Source: PZPK01 sp965230795
GTDB lineage: Bacteria > Pseudomonadota > Gammaproteobacteria > Pseudomonadales > Oleiphilaceae
Reading direction: 5' to 3'
DNA length: 64,000 bases
Assembly (NCBI GenBank): GCA_965230795.1
Contig: OZ246020.1
Span: 1,054,001-1,118,000 of the forward strand
Of the stretch, positions 17,240 through 26,245 are shown one piece after another. The notes beneath the pieces were generated by a model. It did not search any database and was not told where the DNA came from. It worked only from the letters and a program-made list of their open reading frames with translations. The translations under genes and the position numbers were made by a program. How positions within the stretch are numbered: the first letter of the stretch is position 1; the number at the start of each line of letters is the position of its first letter.

Positions 17240-19336
17240 CTAGTTCTCTTCGCTGAAATCGTAGTTCATTTCCGTGCTTGGGGCCTGCAGATAGTAGCCC
17301 TGAATATAGTTGACGCCTGCCTGCCATAGCGTCGACAGTAGCGCGGCGCTTTCCACCAGAGGCACGATCGTGGCCTTGTCCATTGCCTGCAGTTGCTTGA
17401 TCATTTCCTTGGCGTTCTCTTTGGCTTCCTGACCTTTCTGCATATCCTGGGTAAAAGAGCCTTCCAGCTTGATGTACTCGGGATTCAGGTGTTTCAAGAG
17501 ATTGAAAGGATTTAGAGCCCGGCCAAACTGATTCACGGAAAGCTTGCAGTGCAAGGTGTTGACCTCTTTGGCAAACTCCTTGGCTTGTTTCATGTAGGTA
17601 ATGGCGTTGGATTCCGAGATCTGGAATATCAGCGAGTCGCCAGGCAGACGCGCGGCCTTCAAGGCAACATTGAGCCAGGAACCAAAGTCCTTGTCCTGAA
17701 TGGTTTCTGCTGTCAGGTTGATAAAGAGCTTGGTTTCATGGCCTTTTGAACGATGTTCACTCAGGTGCTTGATGGTTTGCAGTATCACCCACTTGTCGAT
17801 CTTGTTCGCCATCTGGCTAGGGCCCTGAGGCGGCAGGAAGTCGTAGGGGGACACCTCTTCACCCTTTTCATTCATCATGCGGACAAAGGCTTCATAGTGT
17901 TCCTCATTGGAGCCTCGAAGGCTGATGATCGGCTGGAACAGCAATTTGAACTGGTTATTTTCCAATGCTTCGGAGATCAGATCGGTTGCGATGTCATGAT
18001 CATCAAGCGGGTTGTCCTTCTTGGGTTTGTAGAGCAGGACGCCATTACCGTGTTCGTGACCTTCCTGCTTGGACACATCTTCTGAGGCAACCTGGGCGCG
18101 GCCCAAGATATCCTTGATGTTCGGTGCATTGTCAGTCACCAGCGTCACCCCGATACTCAGCGTGATCTGCATGGTACGTCCCACCACTTCAAAAAGATGG
18201 TCTTCCACGACCTTGCGCAGGACTTCCGCACCGGAAACGGCTTCGTCGTTATTGGCACTGAGGCCAATCAGTCCGAATACGTCATCGCTGAGTCGTGCCA
18301 GTGTAGAATCTTCCGGGCGATGCTCATCAAGCACATGCGCTAGGTCCCGTAATATCAGGTCGGCATCAGCGATTCCCAGCTCGGCTTTGATCTGCTGGAA
18401 GCCGTCGATGGCCATGTATGAGACGGCAAACTGCTCTTCCGACTTCAGCGCGCGGTCTTTGGCGCTATGGAGTTGATCCATAAAATACTGTCGGTTGTAA
18501 AGCCCGGTGAGCAAATCCATCTGGCTCATTTCCTTGAGTTTTTCTTCCAGCTCAGCGTTGTCCTGCTCGGGTCTCAGCACGACTTGCATGCAGCGCTCGC
18601 CATCATAACTGGCTTCGGACAGGCTCATTTGCACCTTGATCTCGGTACCGTCTTCCCGCAGTGACACACAGGGAATGCCCTCAACGGGTTCCATGTTTTC
18701 GGTTTCGAGAAAGCGTCTGGACTGCTCTTTGAACTGTTCCTGGGACTCTGAGGTCATGGTGTCCAGAACCGGGATGCAGATCATCTCATCAATGTCATCA
18801 TATCCGAGGAAGGCGAGGTAGGAGCCGTTGGCGTATATGTGCATACCATCGTTGATATAGGCTATGGCATCTTTGGAACTGTCCAACAGCAATTCGCAGC
18901 GATGTTCGATGTCATGGACCTGAACCTGCATCTGACGGAGGGCTTTGCGGATCTTCAGGTTCGCAATCTCTCGCTTGGCAGCCGCGACAATATGTCCTTC
19001 TTCTTCGAAGGGAATACAGTCCTTGGCGCCGGCTTTCATGCGTTTTACCGTTTCATCGATATCGCGTTCCCGGGTCATCAGGATAAAGGGCGTGTCGCGA
19101 TCTTTCTGCTGAATATGAACCAATGCCTGATCCAGGTCGAAATCAGCATCTTCTTCCCGGGCCAGACATAAATCCCAGGCTTGCTCTTCCAGCGACTCGA
19201 TCAGCTCTTCTTCAGATTCGATGCGTTTCGCGCGCGTGGCGATGCCTGCATTCCGCAGCAGGCTGACCATTTTTTCGGCGTCATTCTGTGACTTGTCAAT
19301 AATCAATAAAAACAGCGTATCGTTGGTTCTGCTCAT
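17240..19336 (-). CDS. fimX: FimX-like REC-PAS-GGDEF-EAL protein with degenerate catalytic motifs
   Basis: 698 residues, close to Pseudomonas FimX (about 690) and with the same domain order: receiver-like (10-125), PAS (about 145-260), GGDEF (270-430) and EAL (440-690). The GGDEF motif reads SDDVF (about residue 350) and the EAL motif reads EAF (about 480), so neither cyclase nor phosphodiesterase activity is expected. FimX instead binds c-di-GMP through its EAL domain and controls type IV pilus assembly at the pole. The receiver also looks degenerate. The PilZ-like gene upstream on the same strand (113-base gap) fits a c-di-GMP effector pair. The symbol is by architecture and neighbourhood; I cannot prove orthology. 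Confidence 0.75.
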   Translation of the reverse strand: MSRTNDTLFLLIIDKSQNDAEKMVSLLRNAGIATRAKRIESEEELIESLEEQAWDLCLAREEDADFDLDQALVHIQQKDRDTPFILMTRERDIDETVKRMKAGAKDCIPFEEEGHIVAAAKREIANLKIRKALRQMQVQVHDIEHRCELLLDSSKDAIAYINDGMHIYANGSYLAFLGYDDIDEMICIPVLDTMTSESQEQFKEQSRRFLETENMEPVEGIPCVSLREDGTEIKVQMSLSEASYDGERCMQVVLRPEQDNAELEEKLKEMSQMDLLTGLYNRQYFMDQLHSAKDRALKSEEQFAVSYMAIDGFQQIKAELGIADADLILRDLAHVLDEHRPEDSTLARLSDDVFGLIGLSANNDEAVSGAEVLRKVVEDHLFEVVGRTMQITLSIGVTLVTDNAPNIKDILGRAQVASEDVSKQEGHEHGNGVLLYKPKKDNPLDDHDIATDLISEALENNQFKLLFQPIISLRGSNEEHYEAFVRMMNEKGEEVSPYDFLPPQGPSQMANKIDKWVILQTIKHLSEHRSKGHETKLFINLTAETIQDKDFGSWLNVALKAARLPGDSLIFQISESNAITYMKQAKEFAKEVNTLHCKLSVNQFGRALNPFNLLKHLNPEYIKLEGSFTQDMQKGQEAKENAKEMIKQLQAMDKATIVPLVESAALLSTLWQAGVNYIQGYYLQAPSTEMNYDFSEEN

Positions 19337-19449
19337 CAGATTAAAGCGATCTCTTTTTCATAGCGAGCGCCGGTCAAAAATGACTTGCGCCAGGGTTATT
19401 GGTTGTTGACTCGGGGAACCTGCCTTGAGTTCAATGCTCCGGAGTGTTC

Positions 19450-21252
19450 CTACAGTGTTGGCCAGAGTGAATCAAAATCATCTTCGCCGTCGCCGGCAGA
19501 AGAAGGGCTTTCCTTGCTCTTGATGGTATCGAGTGACACCGACTCGGAAAGTTCGAATTGATTAAAACTGCCAGTGGCGGCTATGCGCTGCTCCAGTACA
19601 CATTTTTGTTCGGTCTCGGCGTATCGAAGTGACACTTTGTTGCCTGTCTGAAACGGCACGCGCGGTGTAATCAGCGTCGCCGGTTGGCCGATACTACTGA
19701 GTTCTGGCAACAGCACGCCCCTCAGGTATTCACTCGGTGCGCCGGTGCGATTCAGGAGTTGAACGCCACAGGGTTGTGCGCTTGGGGCCAGCAATTCAAT
19801 ACCGATCTGGGTACCTTTCTGCTTGGCCTGACGTATCCAGCGTATGACGGCAATGCTCCAGGGTTGCTTTTCGGTTTCCCGAATCGCCATCAACTCGCCA
19901 GCCTGCACATTGCTCGGTACGTCACCCTGCCATTGCATGCAGTAGCCACCTGGACTGGTGTTGACCAGAGGAACGGTAAACTTCGGATAGGCGGTTTTTC
20001 CATCTTTGGACACCGGACGGCTGAAGGTGATAGGTGCACCTGCCGGCGTGTTGTTTGACGCGACACTTCCCGCATCATGGGCTTCTGACCAGGCATCCTG
20101 TTGACGGCGCGACCGGGTGAGAAAGATATTGTCATCACTTTCTTTGCCGCTGGCACCGGCTTGCTGCATCATCTGTACATGGAACTCGACCTCGCCCGAG
20201 GTGTAAAAATGAGTCGCGCTCAAACCGATGCACAAATGCAGCGAGCCATCATTGGCGACCCGTTTGAAGGTGCGTTTGGTCAGAATGCCAAAAGCATGGT
20301 TAAAGTGATTCAGCAGGATTTCATTGATGCCTCCCGGCACATCCAGATGCACCACACCATCATCCCGCTTCTGTTTGAGAGCGCTGAGATGATTGGTAAG
20401 CCGGCTGACGAGTTCCGCAGTGTCGAAGCCATAGTAGTAATCGGCCAAAGTGTCATGCAGCAGGCTTCGATATCGCGGTGGCAAATCCTGCTGCATATTA
20501 ATGACGAAAACCGAGTTGACCGAAAAGTCGGCACCTACGTCCACATAGTCAGACCAGATTTCGAAAGCCTGGTAAGCCAGTTGAATGTCATTTTGCCGCA
20601 GTTGATTGGGGCGACAACAGCTCAATAGCAGGTTGCGTTTGTAGGCTTGATCGATACGGGTATCGGGAAGGTGGACATTGGTTTCGTCGCGAATTTCATA
20701 TTTCAATAGTGCGACTGCCTCGGCAAACACGAACACATCATGCATTTCCTGCCAGACGTTCTTGGGCGCTGCCGTATATAACTGGTTGGCGCGCAGCAGC
20801 ACGTCGCCGTATTCGCTCATGACACGGTGTGCGGCGCAGGCAAAACTCTTGCGTACTTTTTCTGATGCCATGTCACCCATTGAATCCATCATCACAATCT
20901 TGTAACCAGTGGCGAGGTGGATTTGCAGGGCCTGGGTCAGGTTGGCGATTTTCTGTTGTTTCTCGGGCAATACAATGGACTGATTCAGAAAGTGTTTTGA
21001 CAATTCTTTGCAGACGTAGTGGATTGGACCTCGCAAGCTTTCCAGCATTTGCAGTCGCACCGCGTGGCTGACAATTAACTTGTTCACTTCCATGATGGCC
21101 TGGTAAAGCTGGCGAGCTGTTTCACCCACGTTGGCCATGGGAAGATCTTTCACCCACTTGTTAATGGCGGCAGGAGTGTGATCTGCAAAGGACAGTGAAC
21201 CCAGGCTCTGCTCGGGGATACTCAGGTTCAGTTCGATTTCAGGACCAGACAT
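19450..21252 (-). CDS. PilZ-like domain protein, probable c-di-GMP effector
   Basis: 600-residue cytoplasmic protein. The first two thirds are mostly helical and unlike any enzyme I recognise. The last third looks like a PilZ beta-barrel: an Arg/Ser-containing stretch (FSRPVSKDG) leads to VNTSPGGYC (about residue 430), which fits the N-x-S-x-x-G half of the c-di-GMP site, then alternating beta strands. No signal peptide or membrane helix. A large homologue sits next to fimX in Pseudomonas as I recall. Probably co-transcribed with the fimX-like gene, suggesting a joint role in pilus or surface control. Confidence 0.65.
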   Translation of the reverse strand: MSGPEIELNLSIPEQSLGSLSFADHTPAAINKWVKDLPMANVGETARQLYQAIMEVNKLIVSHAVRLQMLESLRGPIHYVCKELSKHFLNQSIVLPEKQQKIANLTQALQIHLATGYKIVMMDSMGDMASEKVRKSFACAAHRVMSEYGDVLLRANQLYTAAPKNVWQEMHDVFVFAEAVALLKYEIRDETNVHLPDTRIDQAYKRNLLLSCCRPNQLRQNDIQLAYQAFEIWSDYVDVGADFSVNSVFVINMQQDLPPRYRSLLHDTLADYYYGFDTAELVSRLTNHLSALKQKRDDGVVHLDVPGGINEILLNHFNHAFGILTKRTFKRVANDGSLHLCIGLSATHFYTSGEVEFHVQMMQQAGASGKESDDNIFLTRSRRQQDAWSEAHDAGSVASNNTPAGAPITFSRPVSKDGKTAYPKFTVPLVNTSPGGYCMQWQGDVPSNVQAGELMAIRETEKQPWSIAVIRWIRQAKQKGTQIGIELLAPSAQPCGVQLLNRTGAPSEYLRGVLLPELSSIGQPATLITPRVPFQTGNKVSLRYAETEQKCVLEQRIAATGSFNQFELSESVSLDTIKSKESPSSAGDGEDDFDSLWPTL

Positions 21253-21422
21253 TCAGAGTTCCGAATAAAATACGTTTGTTTTCAAAGGCATAAGCTGTAA
21301 AGAAGCGATTCAGCCCCGCGAGGTAAAATTCCATATAGAAAGCATAGCAGGGTTTGCGAAAATGTCGCGATCTCGCAGGTAAACCCCTGTAATAATTGTA
21401 AATCTTTGAAAAGTTGGTGGTG

Positions 21423-22460
21423 TCATTCCGGCAAGTTACCGAGATCAATGGGCGTTTTTGAACCTTTTCCCGGTACTTCTTCAACCAATTTGGGTACCAG
21501 GTAGCCAGGCAATCTGGTCATCAGGTCCTGATAGAGCTTACGTGCGGTCGCTCTGGGCAGATCAAAGTGAGAGGCACCCTCGACTCGGTCAAGGGTAAAA
21601 AGATAATAAGGAATGACTCCCGCAGCGAAGAGTGTTTTGCTCAGATCCGCCAGCACGTCAGCAGAATCATTGACGCCTTTGAGCAAGACGCTTTGGTTGA
21701 GCACCAGCACCTTATTCGCCCTGAGTCGCTCAACCGCTGCGCTTACTTCGTGGTCCACCTCATTGGGATGGTTGCAATGCATGACCATCACGACTTGGCT
21801 GCGTAAACTGCCGAGAAAATTCGATAATTCAGAATCAATACGTTGCGGCAGGCTCACAGGCAGGCGACTGTGAATGCGAATGCGCTGGACGTTGTTCAGA
21901 GAATCAATGTGTTCCAGTAGGGCAAAGAGATAGTCATTCTGATGAATCAGAGGGTCGCCGCCACTGAGAATCACCTCATCGATTTGAGGCCTGGCAGCAA
22001 TGTAATTCAAAGGTGCCTGCCAGTCAGAGCGTGACAGACGGTGTTCCTGATAGGGGAAACTGCGGCGAAAGCAGTAACGACAGTTGATTGCGCAAACCTG
22101 GCTGGTGATCCAGAGGACGCGATTGGTGTATTTGTGGATCAGCCCGGAGACCGGTGTAAAGGACTGCTCCTGTAGGGGGTCGGGTGTGAACGATTCTGGG
22201 GAGAGATGCTCGGCACCCTGTGGCAGAATCTGCAGTAGCAAAGGGTCATTGGGGTTGCCGTGCTCGATTTTCTCCAGATAGGGTCGGGGCACGCGAAGTT
22301 CAAACAGAGCTTCCGCGCTGGCATCAGCCAGAGGATGACTTTCCAGACCAAGGATGCTCAACAGCTGCTCGGTTCGGATACGGCTCTGACTGAGCATTTG
22401 CTGCCAGTTCTCACGCTTCTGATTTTGTGTTTCGACAGCTATTGAGGATCGATGTATCAT
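21423..22460 (-). CDS. epmB: EF-P beta-lysylation protein EpmB (lysine 2,3-aminomutase-like)
   Basis: Radical-SAM, PLP-dependent enzyme that turns (S)-alpha-lysine into (R)-beta-lysine for attachment to EF-P. The [4Fe-4S] cysteines are in VCAINCRYCFRR (about 121, 125 and 128), and the SGGDPL SAM-binding motif follows. I start at the ATG at 22460 (MIHRSSIAVETQ), giving 345 residues, the size of E. coli EpmB. The longer frame upstream runs into the shared promoter region. It is divergent from efp, and epmA follows efp, so substrate and both modifying enzymes are together. Confidence 0.94.
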   Translation of the reverse strand: MIHRSSIAVETQNQKRENWQQMLSQSRIRTEQLLSILGLESHPLADASAEALFELRVPRPYLEKIEHGNPNDPLLLQILPQGAEHLSPESFTPDPLQEQSFTPVSGLIHKYTNRVLWITSQVCAINCRYCFRRSFPYQEHRLSRSDWQAPLNYIAARPQIDEVILSGGDPLIHQNDYLFALLEHIDSLNNVQRIRIHSRLPVSLPQRIDSELSNFLGSLRSQVVMVMHCNHPNEVDHEVSAAVERLRANKVLVLNQSVLLKGVNDSADVLADLSKTLFAAGVIPYYLFTLDRVEGASHFDLPRATARKLYQDLMTRLPGYLVPKLVEEVPGKGSKTPIDLGNLPE

Positions 22461-22510
22461 TGGCGCCTTCAAATTCTCAGAGTCAGATCGTCGCGCTTGC
22501 GGGACAATTT

Positions 22511-22527
22511 CCTTGATGCAATCAAGG
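22511..22527. promoter_or_regulatory. Perfect dyad between epmB and efp
   Basis: Seven-base inverted repeat CCTTGAT-GCA-ATCAAGG in the 233-base divergent promoter region of epmB and efp. It has no T tract, so it is not a terminator. It could be an operator for an unknown regulator of one or both genes, or chance. Confidence 0.3.
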
Positions 22528-22693
22528 GGGGTTAATCTACAACGGCTGGACACTGGATTACCAGACATTTGGGGGCGGTATTTGAGATACAATTCCGTAA
22601 CGCATCTGTTGTATCCCTGTCATGGTCTGTTGCGGGTTCCGGATTATCGATCACTCTGTTTTGGTATATCGAGACACTGTCAGGTGAGGAAAC

Positions 22694-23266
22694 ATGGCCA
22701 CATTTTCAACCAACGAATTTCGCTCGGGACTTAAGGTGATGCTGGACGGGGATCCCTGTTCAATCATCGAGAACGAATTCGTCAAACCCGGTAAGGGGCA
22801 AGCCTTTAACCGCGTCAAACTAAGAAACCTTAAAAGCGGTCGTGTATGGGAACGCACCTTCAGATCAGGTGAGAGCCTGGAAGGCGCAGACGTTATGGAA
22901 TACGACATGGAATACCTCTACAACGACGGTGAGTTCTGGCACTTCATGATGACAGATGGTTCCTTCGAACAGCACGGAGCAGATGCCAAGGCAGTGGAAG
23001 AGTCCCTGCCATGGTTGAAGGAGCAGGAAGTCTATATCGTAACCCTTTATAACGGACAGCCTTTGTCGGTGACGCCGCCGAACTTCGTTGAGCTGGAAGT
23101 GGTTGAAACGGATCCGGGCCTCAAAGGTGATACCGCTCAGGGTGGCACCAAACCCGCCAAATTGTCCACCGGCGCAACGGTTAACGTGCCGCTGTTTGTC
23201 AACGAGGGCGAAGTTCTGCGCATCGACACCCGTAAAGGGGAATACGTCAGTCGCGCCAAATCCTGA
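22694..23266 (+). CDS. efp: Translation elongation factor P
   Basis: Ribosome factor that rescues stalls at polyproline stretches. 190 residues with KOW-like and two OB domains. The tip loop reads KPGKGQA with Lys34 at the site that is beta-lysylated in E. coli, rather than the arginine of Pseudomonas/Shewanella EF-P that is rhamnosylated by EarP. This agrees with epmB and epmA next door. A GAGG Shine-Dalgarno sequence precedes the ATG. Confidence 0.97.
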   Translation: MATFSTNEFRSGLKVMLDGDPCSIIENEFVKPGKGQAFNRVKLRNLKSGRVWERTFRSGESLEGADVMEYDMEYLYNDGEFWHFMMTDGSFEQHGADAKAVEESLPWLKEQEVYIVTLYNGQPLSVTPPNFVELEVVETDPGLKGDTAQGGTKPAKLSTGATVNVPLFVNEGEVLRIDTRKGEYVSRAKS

Positions 23267-23288
23267 TCGAGATCCCCTGGCGGACGTG

Positions 23289-24257
23289 ATGACCACCGAT
23301 TGGCAGCCAACATGTACGCTTGAGATCCTCAAGGCCCGGGCTGAGCTTAATGCTCAGATCCGGGCTTTTTTCCTTAAACGTGGTGTATTGGAAGTCGAAA
23401 CACCGATCCTGAGTCAGCACGCCAACACCGATCCGTATCTGCAAAGTGTGCAGGCACAACTCATTTCCAGCGGCGGTTCGTCCCGAGCAGCCTTTCTGCA
23501 TACCTCGCCAGAGTTTGCCATGAAACGCTTGCTGGCCAGCGGCAGTGGCCCCATTTACCAAATCTGTAAAACCTTTAGGGATGGTGAACGGGGTCGACGC
23601 CATAATCCGGAATTTACTATGCTGGAATGGTATCGGCCCGGTTTTGATCTGGCTGATCTGATGTCGGAGATGTCAGCGCTTTTGCAAGAGCTATTGTCGA
23701 TCAGTCCGCCATCTGTCCTCACCTATCGAGAAGCCTTTCTGAAGTTTCTGGCGGTGGATCCCTTTACATTAGCTGATGACGATCTGCGTGATCTGACAGA
23801 GCAGCATTGTGAGTACCGCGGTGGACAGATGAATCGCGATGACTATCTGAATCTGTTGCTCAGTCATTGTATTGAACCTGAACTGGGGAAGGGCCGGGCA
23901 GTGTATCTGACCGAGTATCCTGCTTCTCAAGCCTCGCTGGCGCGAATCAAGCACGATGCCCACGGCAACCGGGTAGCGCTCAGGTTTGAGTTGTACATCG
24001 ACGGCCTGGAACTGGCAAATGGCTATGATGAGCTGACAGACCCCACGGAACAAAAGCATCGCTTTGAGGCCGAAAATGAACAGCGTGTCGCGATGAACTT
24101 GCCCGCTCTACCCATGGATCACCTGCTGCTGGCTGCGCTCGAAACCGGATTGCCTGCTTGTTCTGGAGTGGCCATGGGCCTGGATCGTCTGCTGATGATA
24201 CAGCAGCAAACCCGTCACATTGATGACGTACTGGCCTTCCCTGTCGATCGGGCGTGA
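23289..24257 (+). CDS. epmA: EF-P lysine lysyltransferase EpmA (PoxA/GenX)
   Basis: Lysyl-tRNA-synthetase-like enzyme without a tRNA-binding domain that joins beta-lysine to Lys34 of EF-P. Class II motif 2 is seen as FRDGERGRRHNPEF, motif 3 as GVAMGLDRLLM, with ETPILSQHAN near the start. The ATG at 23289 (MTTDWQPTCTLEIL) gives 322 residues, matching E. coli. The open frame further upstream overlaps efp in another frame and is not used. It starts 22 bases after efp, so the two form an operon. Confidence 0.95.
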   Translation: MTTDWQPTCTLEILKARAELNAQIRAFFLKRGVLEVETPILSQHANTDPYLQSVQAQLISSGGSSRAAFLHTSPEFAMKRLLASGSGPIYQICKTFRDGERGRRHNPEFTMLEWYRPGFDLADLMSEMSALLQELLSISPPSVLTYREAFLKFLAVDPFTLADDDLRDLTEQHCEYRGGQMNRDDYLNLLLSHCIEPELGKGRAVYLTEYPASQASLARIKHDAHGNRVALRFELYIDGLELANGYDELTDPTEQKHRFEAENEQRVAMNLPALPMDHLLLAALETGLPACSGVAMGLDRLLMIQQQTRHIDDVLAFPVDRA

Positions 24258-24264
24258 GTCAGCC

Positions 24265-25359
24265 ATGACATTCCGATTGATATGTCTACTCCTGGTCTGG
24301 TGTTCCGTGGCAACGGGCTGTTCAGACAATGTCGGCGAGTCACGCCTTAATAACTATTTGAATCGTCTGGCAACAGTTTTGGCAGTCGATGACACAGGGC
24401 AGCTGGATTCGCCATCGGAAATATCTGCGCCCCTTCGTTTCCCCGAAGCGAAAGCACTATCTCCTCGTGCCTCGCACATTGGTGAGGATACGGACGGGAA
24501 GATCTCCATTCTGGATTTTATGAAACTGTACGGCTGTGATCTCCAATCGGTCGTGGGCGAACAGAACACCAACCTGGCAGAGTTCGCAGGAGACTCCCAG
24601 ACCCTGTTGCGATCTTTGCGTTTTATCCAGGCTGCACCAAGCTGCCTGGCTATGCTGGAAGAAGAGGGCAACCAGGACCTGGCGGAAAAATTGAAAGCTG
24701 CGCTTCAGCGCAAGCGTCAGAATATCAGTAGAGATTTCTGGCGGGCGACGCTTGGTAGCCCTGAAGCCCGCTTATTCTGGAAGCAGCCTGATCAGTTGGC
24801 GGACTATCCGGCTCAGGTATCGCTGGCACCGGTGCAGGTCATCGGAAGATTGGCGCAACGCCATGATGATCTGGAAAGCGGACACTATGACCCCCTTATC
24901 GAGAAGCTGGAGGAGGATCTGGCGGCATTGCATATTGGTGACGGTGGGCATTTGTACGCTGCCCTGAATCAATTAAACGCTTTGCTGGCACAGGCCAATG
25001 CCATCCTGCTTCAACGCCAGCAGCAAGGCCGCTTATGTCTTCAGAGTCGAGAGCTGTTTAATCGAGAGGCGCTACAGAATGTGATTCAAAAATACTTTGT
25101 CGGTGAGGTACAAGCCTGGGCGTCTGAACTGAGTCGGCGCTACTACCAGCTGATGGAGCCTTATCTGGCCCTGGAGCAGCGTCTCGAATCGGTAGAACCT
25201 GCCGCCTACAGAGTGTGGCGCGAGAAGCGTGATCAGCAGATGCAGGCATGGCTGCGAGCACCTGCCGAACATGTAGCGCACTTACAAGAGTTTATGGAGC
25301 AATGCGAAAGCGCTTCAGCCACGGATCGTCGCGAGTTGCTCACCAAGTTGCAGGGGTGA
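24265..25359 (+). CDS. DUF3080 family lipoprotein
   Basis: 364-residue predicted lipoprotein: signal peptide MTFRLICLLLVWCSVATGC with the lipid-anchored cysteine at 19. The body is mainly helical with conserved cysteines, and matches DUF3080, a family with no known function. It starts 7 bases after epmA and is likely in the same transcript. Its 3' end overlaps the convergent psd gene by 45 bases. Confidence 0.8.
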   Translation: MTFRLICLLLVWCSVATGCSDNVGESRLNNYLNRLATVLAVDDTGQLDSPSEISAPLRFPEAKALSPRASHIGEDTDGKISILDFMKLYGCDLQSVVGEQNTNLAEFAGDSQTLLRSLRFIQAAPSCLAMLEEEGNQDLAEKLKAALQRKRQNISRDFWRATLGSPEARLFWKQPDQLADYPAQVSLAPVQVIGRLAQRHDDLESGHYDPLIEKLEEDLAALHIGDGGHLYAALNQLNALLAQANAILLQRQQQGRLCLQSRELFNREALQNVIQKYFVGEVQAWASELSRRYYQLMEPYLALEQRLESVEPAAYRVWREKRDQQMQAWLRAPAEHVAHLQEFMEQCESASATDRRELLTKLQG

Positions 25360-26175
25360 TTCCGCACCGAAGGCCTGATTGAAGTCGACGCTGTTTTCAG
25401 GAAACAGCAAGACTACCGTTGAGCCCAGCTTGAAACGTCCCATTTCTTCGCCTTTCTCCAGCTTGATAGTAGGGCTCACATCGCCATAGGTTGTAGCGTT
25501 GACTCGTCGTCTGATGGGCGCCACCAAACCCGCCCAGACGGTTTCAACGCTGGCAACGATCATTGCACCAACCAAAACCATAGCCATGGGGCCGAGTTCG
25601 GTATCAAAGATGGCCGCTACGCGTTCGTTACGGGCAAATAAACGCGGTACGCGTGCGGTAGTCACCGGATTGACTGAAAACAGTCTGCCCGGGATGTATA
25701 CCATTTCCCGCAAGACGCCGGTGATCGGCATATGGATGCGATGATAGTCTTTCGGTGACAGGTAAATCGTTGAAAACTCGCCGCCCATAAAAGGCTTGGC
25801 CCGTTCCACGTCACCGCCCAGCAGTTCTACCACATTAAAACTCTGGCCTTTTGCCTGGAAAACCTGGCCCTGTGTGATTTGCCCAAGTTGGCTGATGGTG
25901 CCGTCCACCGGACTAACAATGCTGCTGGCGTCAGGATGTATCTGACGAGCGTCATCTTTGAGCGCCCGGGTAAAAAAGTCGTTGAAGTGGCGATAATCGG
26001 AAGCGGATTCCAGCAGTGCCTCGGACATATTGACGCCGTAGCGTTTGATAAACCACTCAATGAAGGGCTGTTTGATTGCGTTGATTTCACACTCGGCGAG
26101 CTTGCCGACGCCGCGAGACAACAAGTGTTGTGGGGTTAGATACTGTGTGTAGACAAACAGGTCATCAAGAGTCAT
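25315..26175 (-). CDS. psd: Phosphatidylserine decarboxylase proenzyme
   Basis: Makes phosphatidylethanolamine from phosphatidylserine at the inner membrane. The self-cleavage motif L-G-S-T lies near residue 252 (FKLGSTVVLLF). The serine becomes the pyruvoyl group of the alpha chain. Further family blocks are SPVDGTI, YLSPKDYHRIHMP and FARNERV. 286 residues, normal. The gene runs into DUF3080 on the opposite strand, and rhdA lies 70 bases upstream on the same strand, as in Pseudomonas. Confidence 0.96.
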   Translation of the reverse strand: MTLDDLFVYTQYLTPQHLLSRGVGKLAECEINAIKQPFIEWFIKRYGVNMSEALLESASDYRHFNDFFTRALKDDARQIHPDASSIVSPVDGTISQLGQITQGQVFQAKGQSFNVVELLGGDVERAKPFMGGEFSTIYLSPKDYHRIHMPITGVLREMVYIPGRLFSVNPVTTARVPRLFARNERVAAIFDTELGPMAMVLVGAMIVASVETVWAGLVAPIRRRVNATTYGDVSPTIKLEKGEEMGRFKLGSTVVLLFPENSVDFNQAFGAESPLQLGEQLATIRG

Positions 26176-26245
26176 GGGTATACTACTTTTGTTGGTTCAG
26201 GATAGCTGGATCTGCTTAGTTGGCTTGGCAATGTACCGATCAGCT

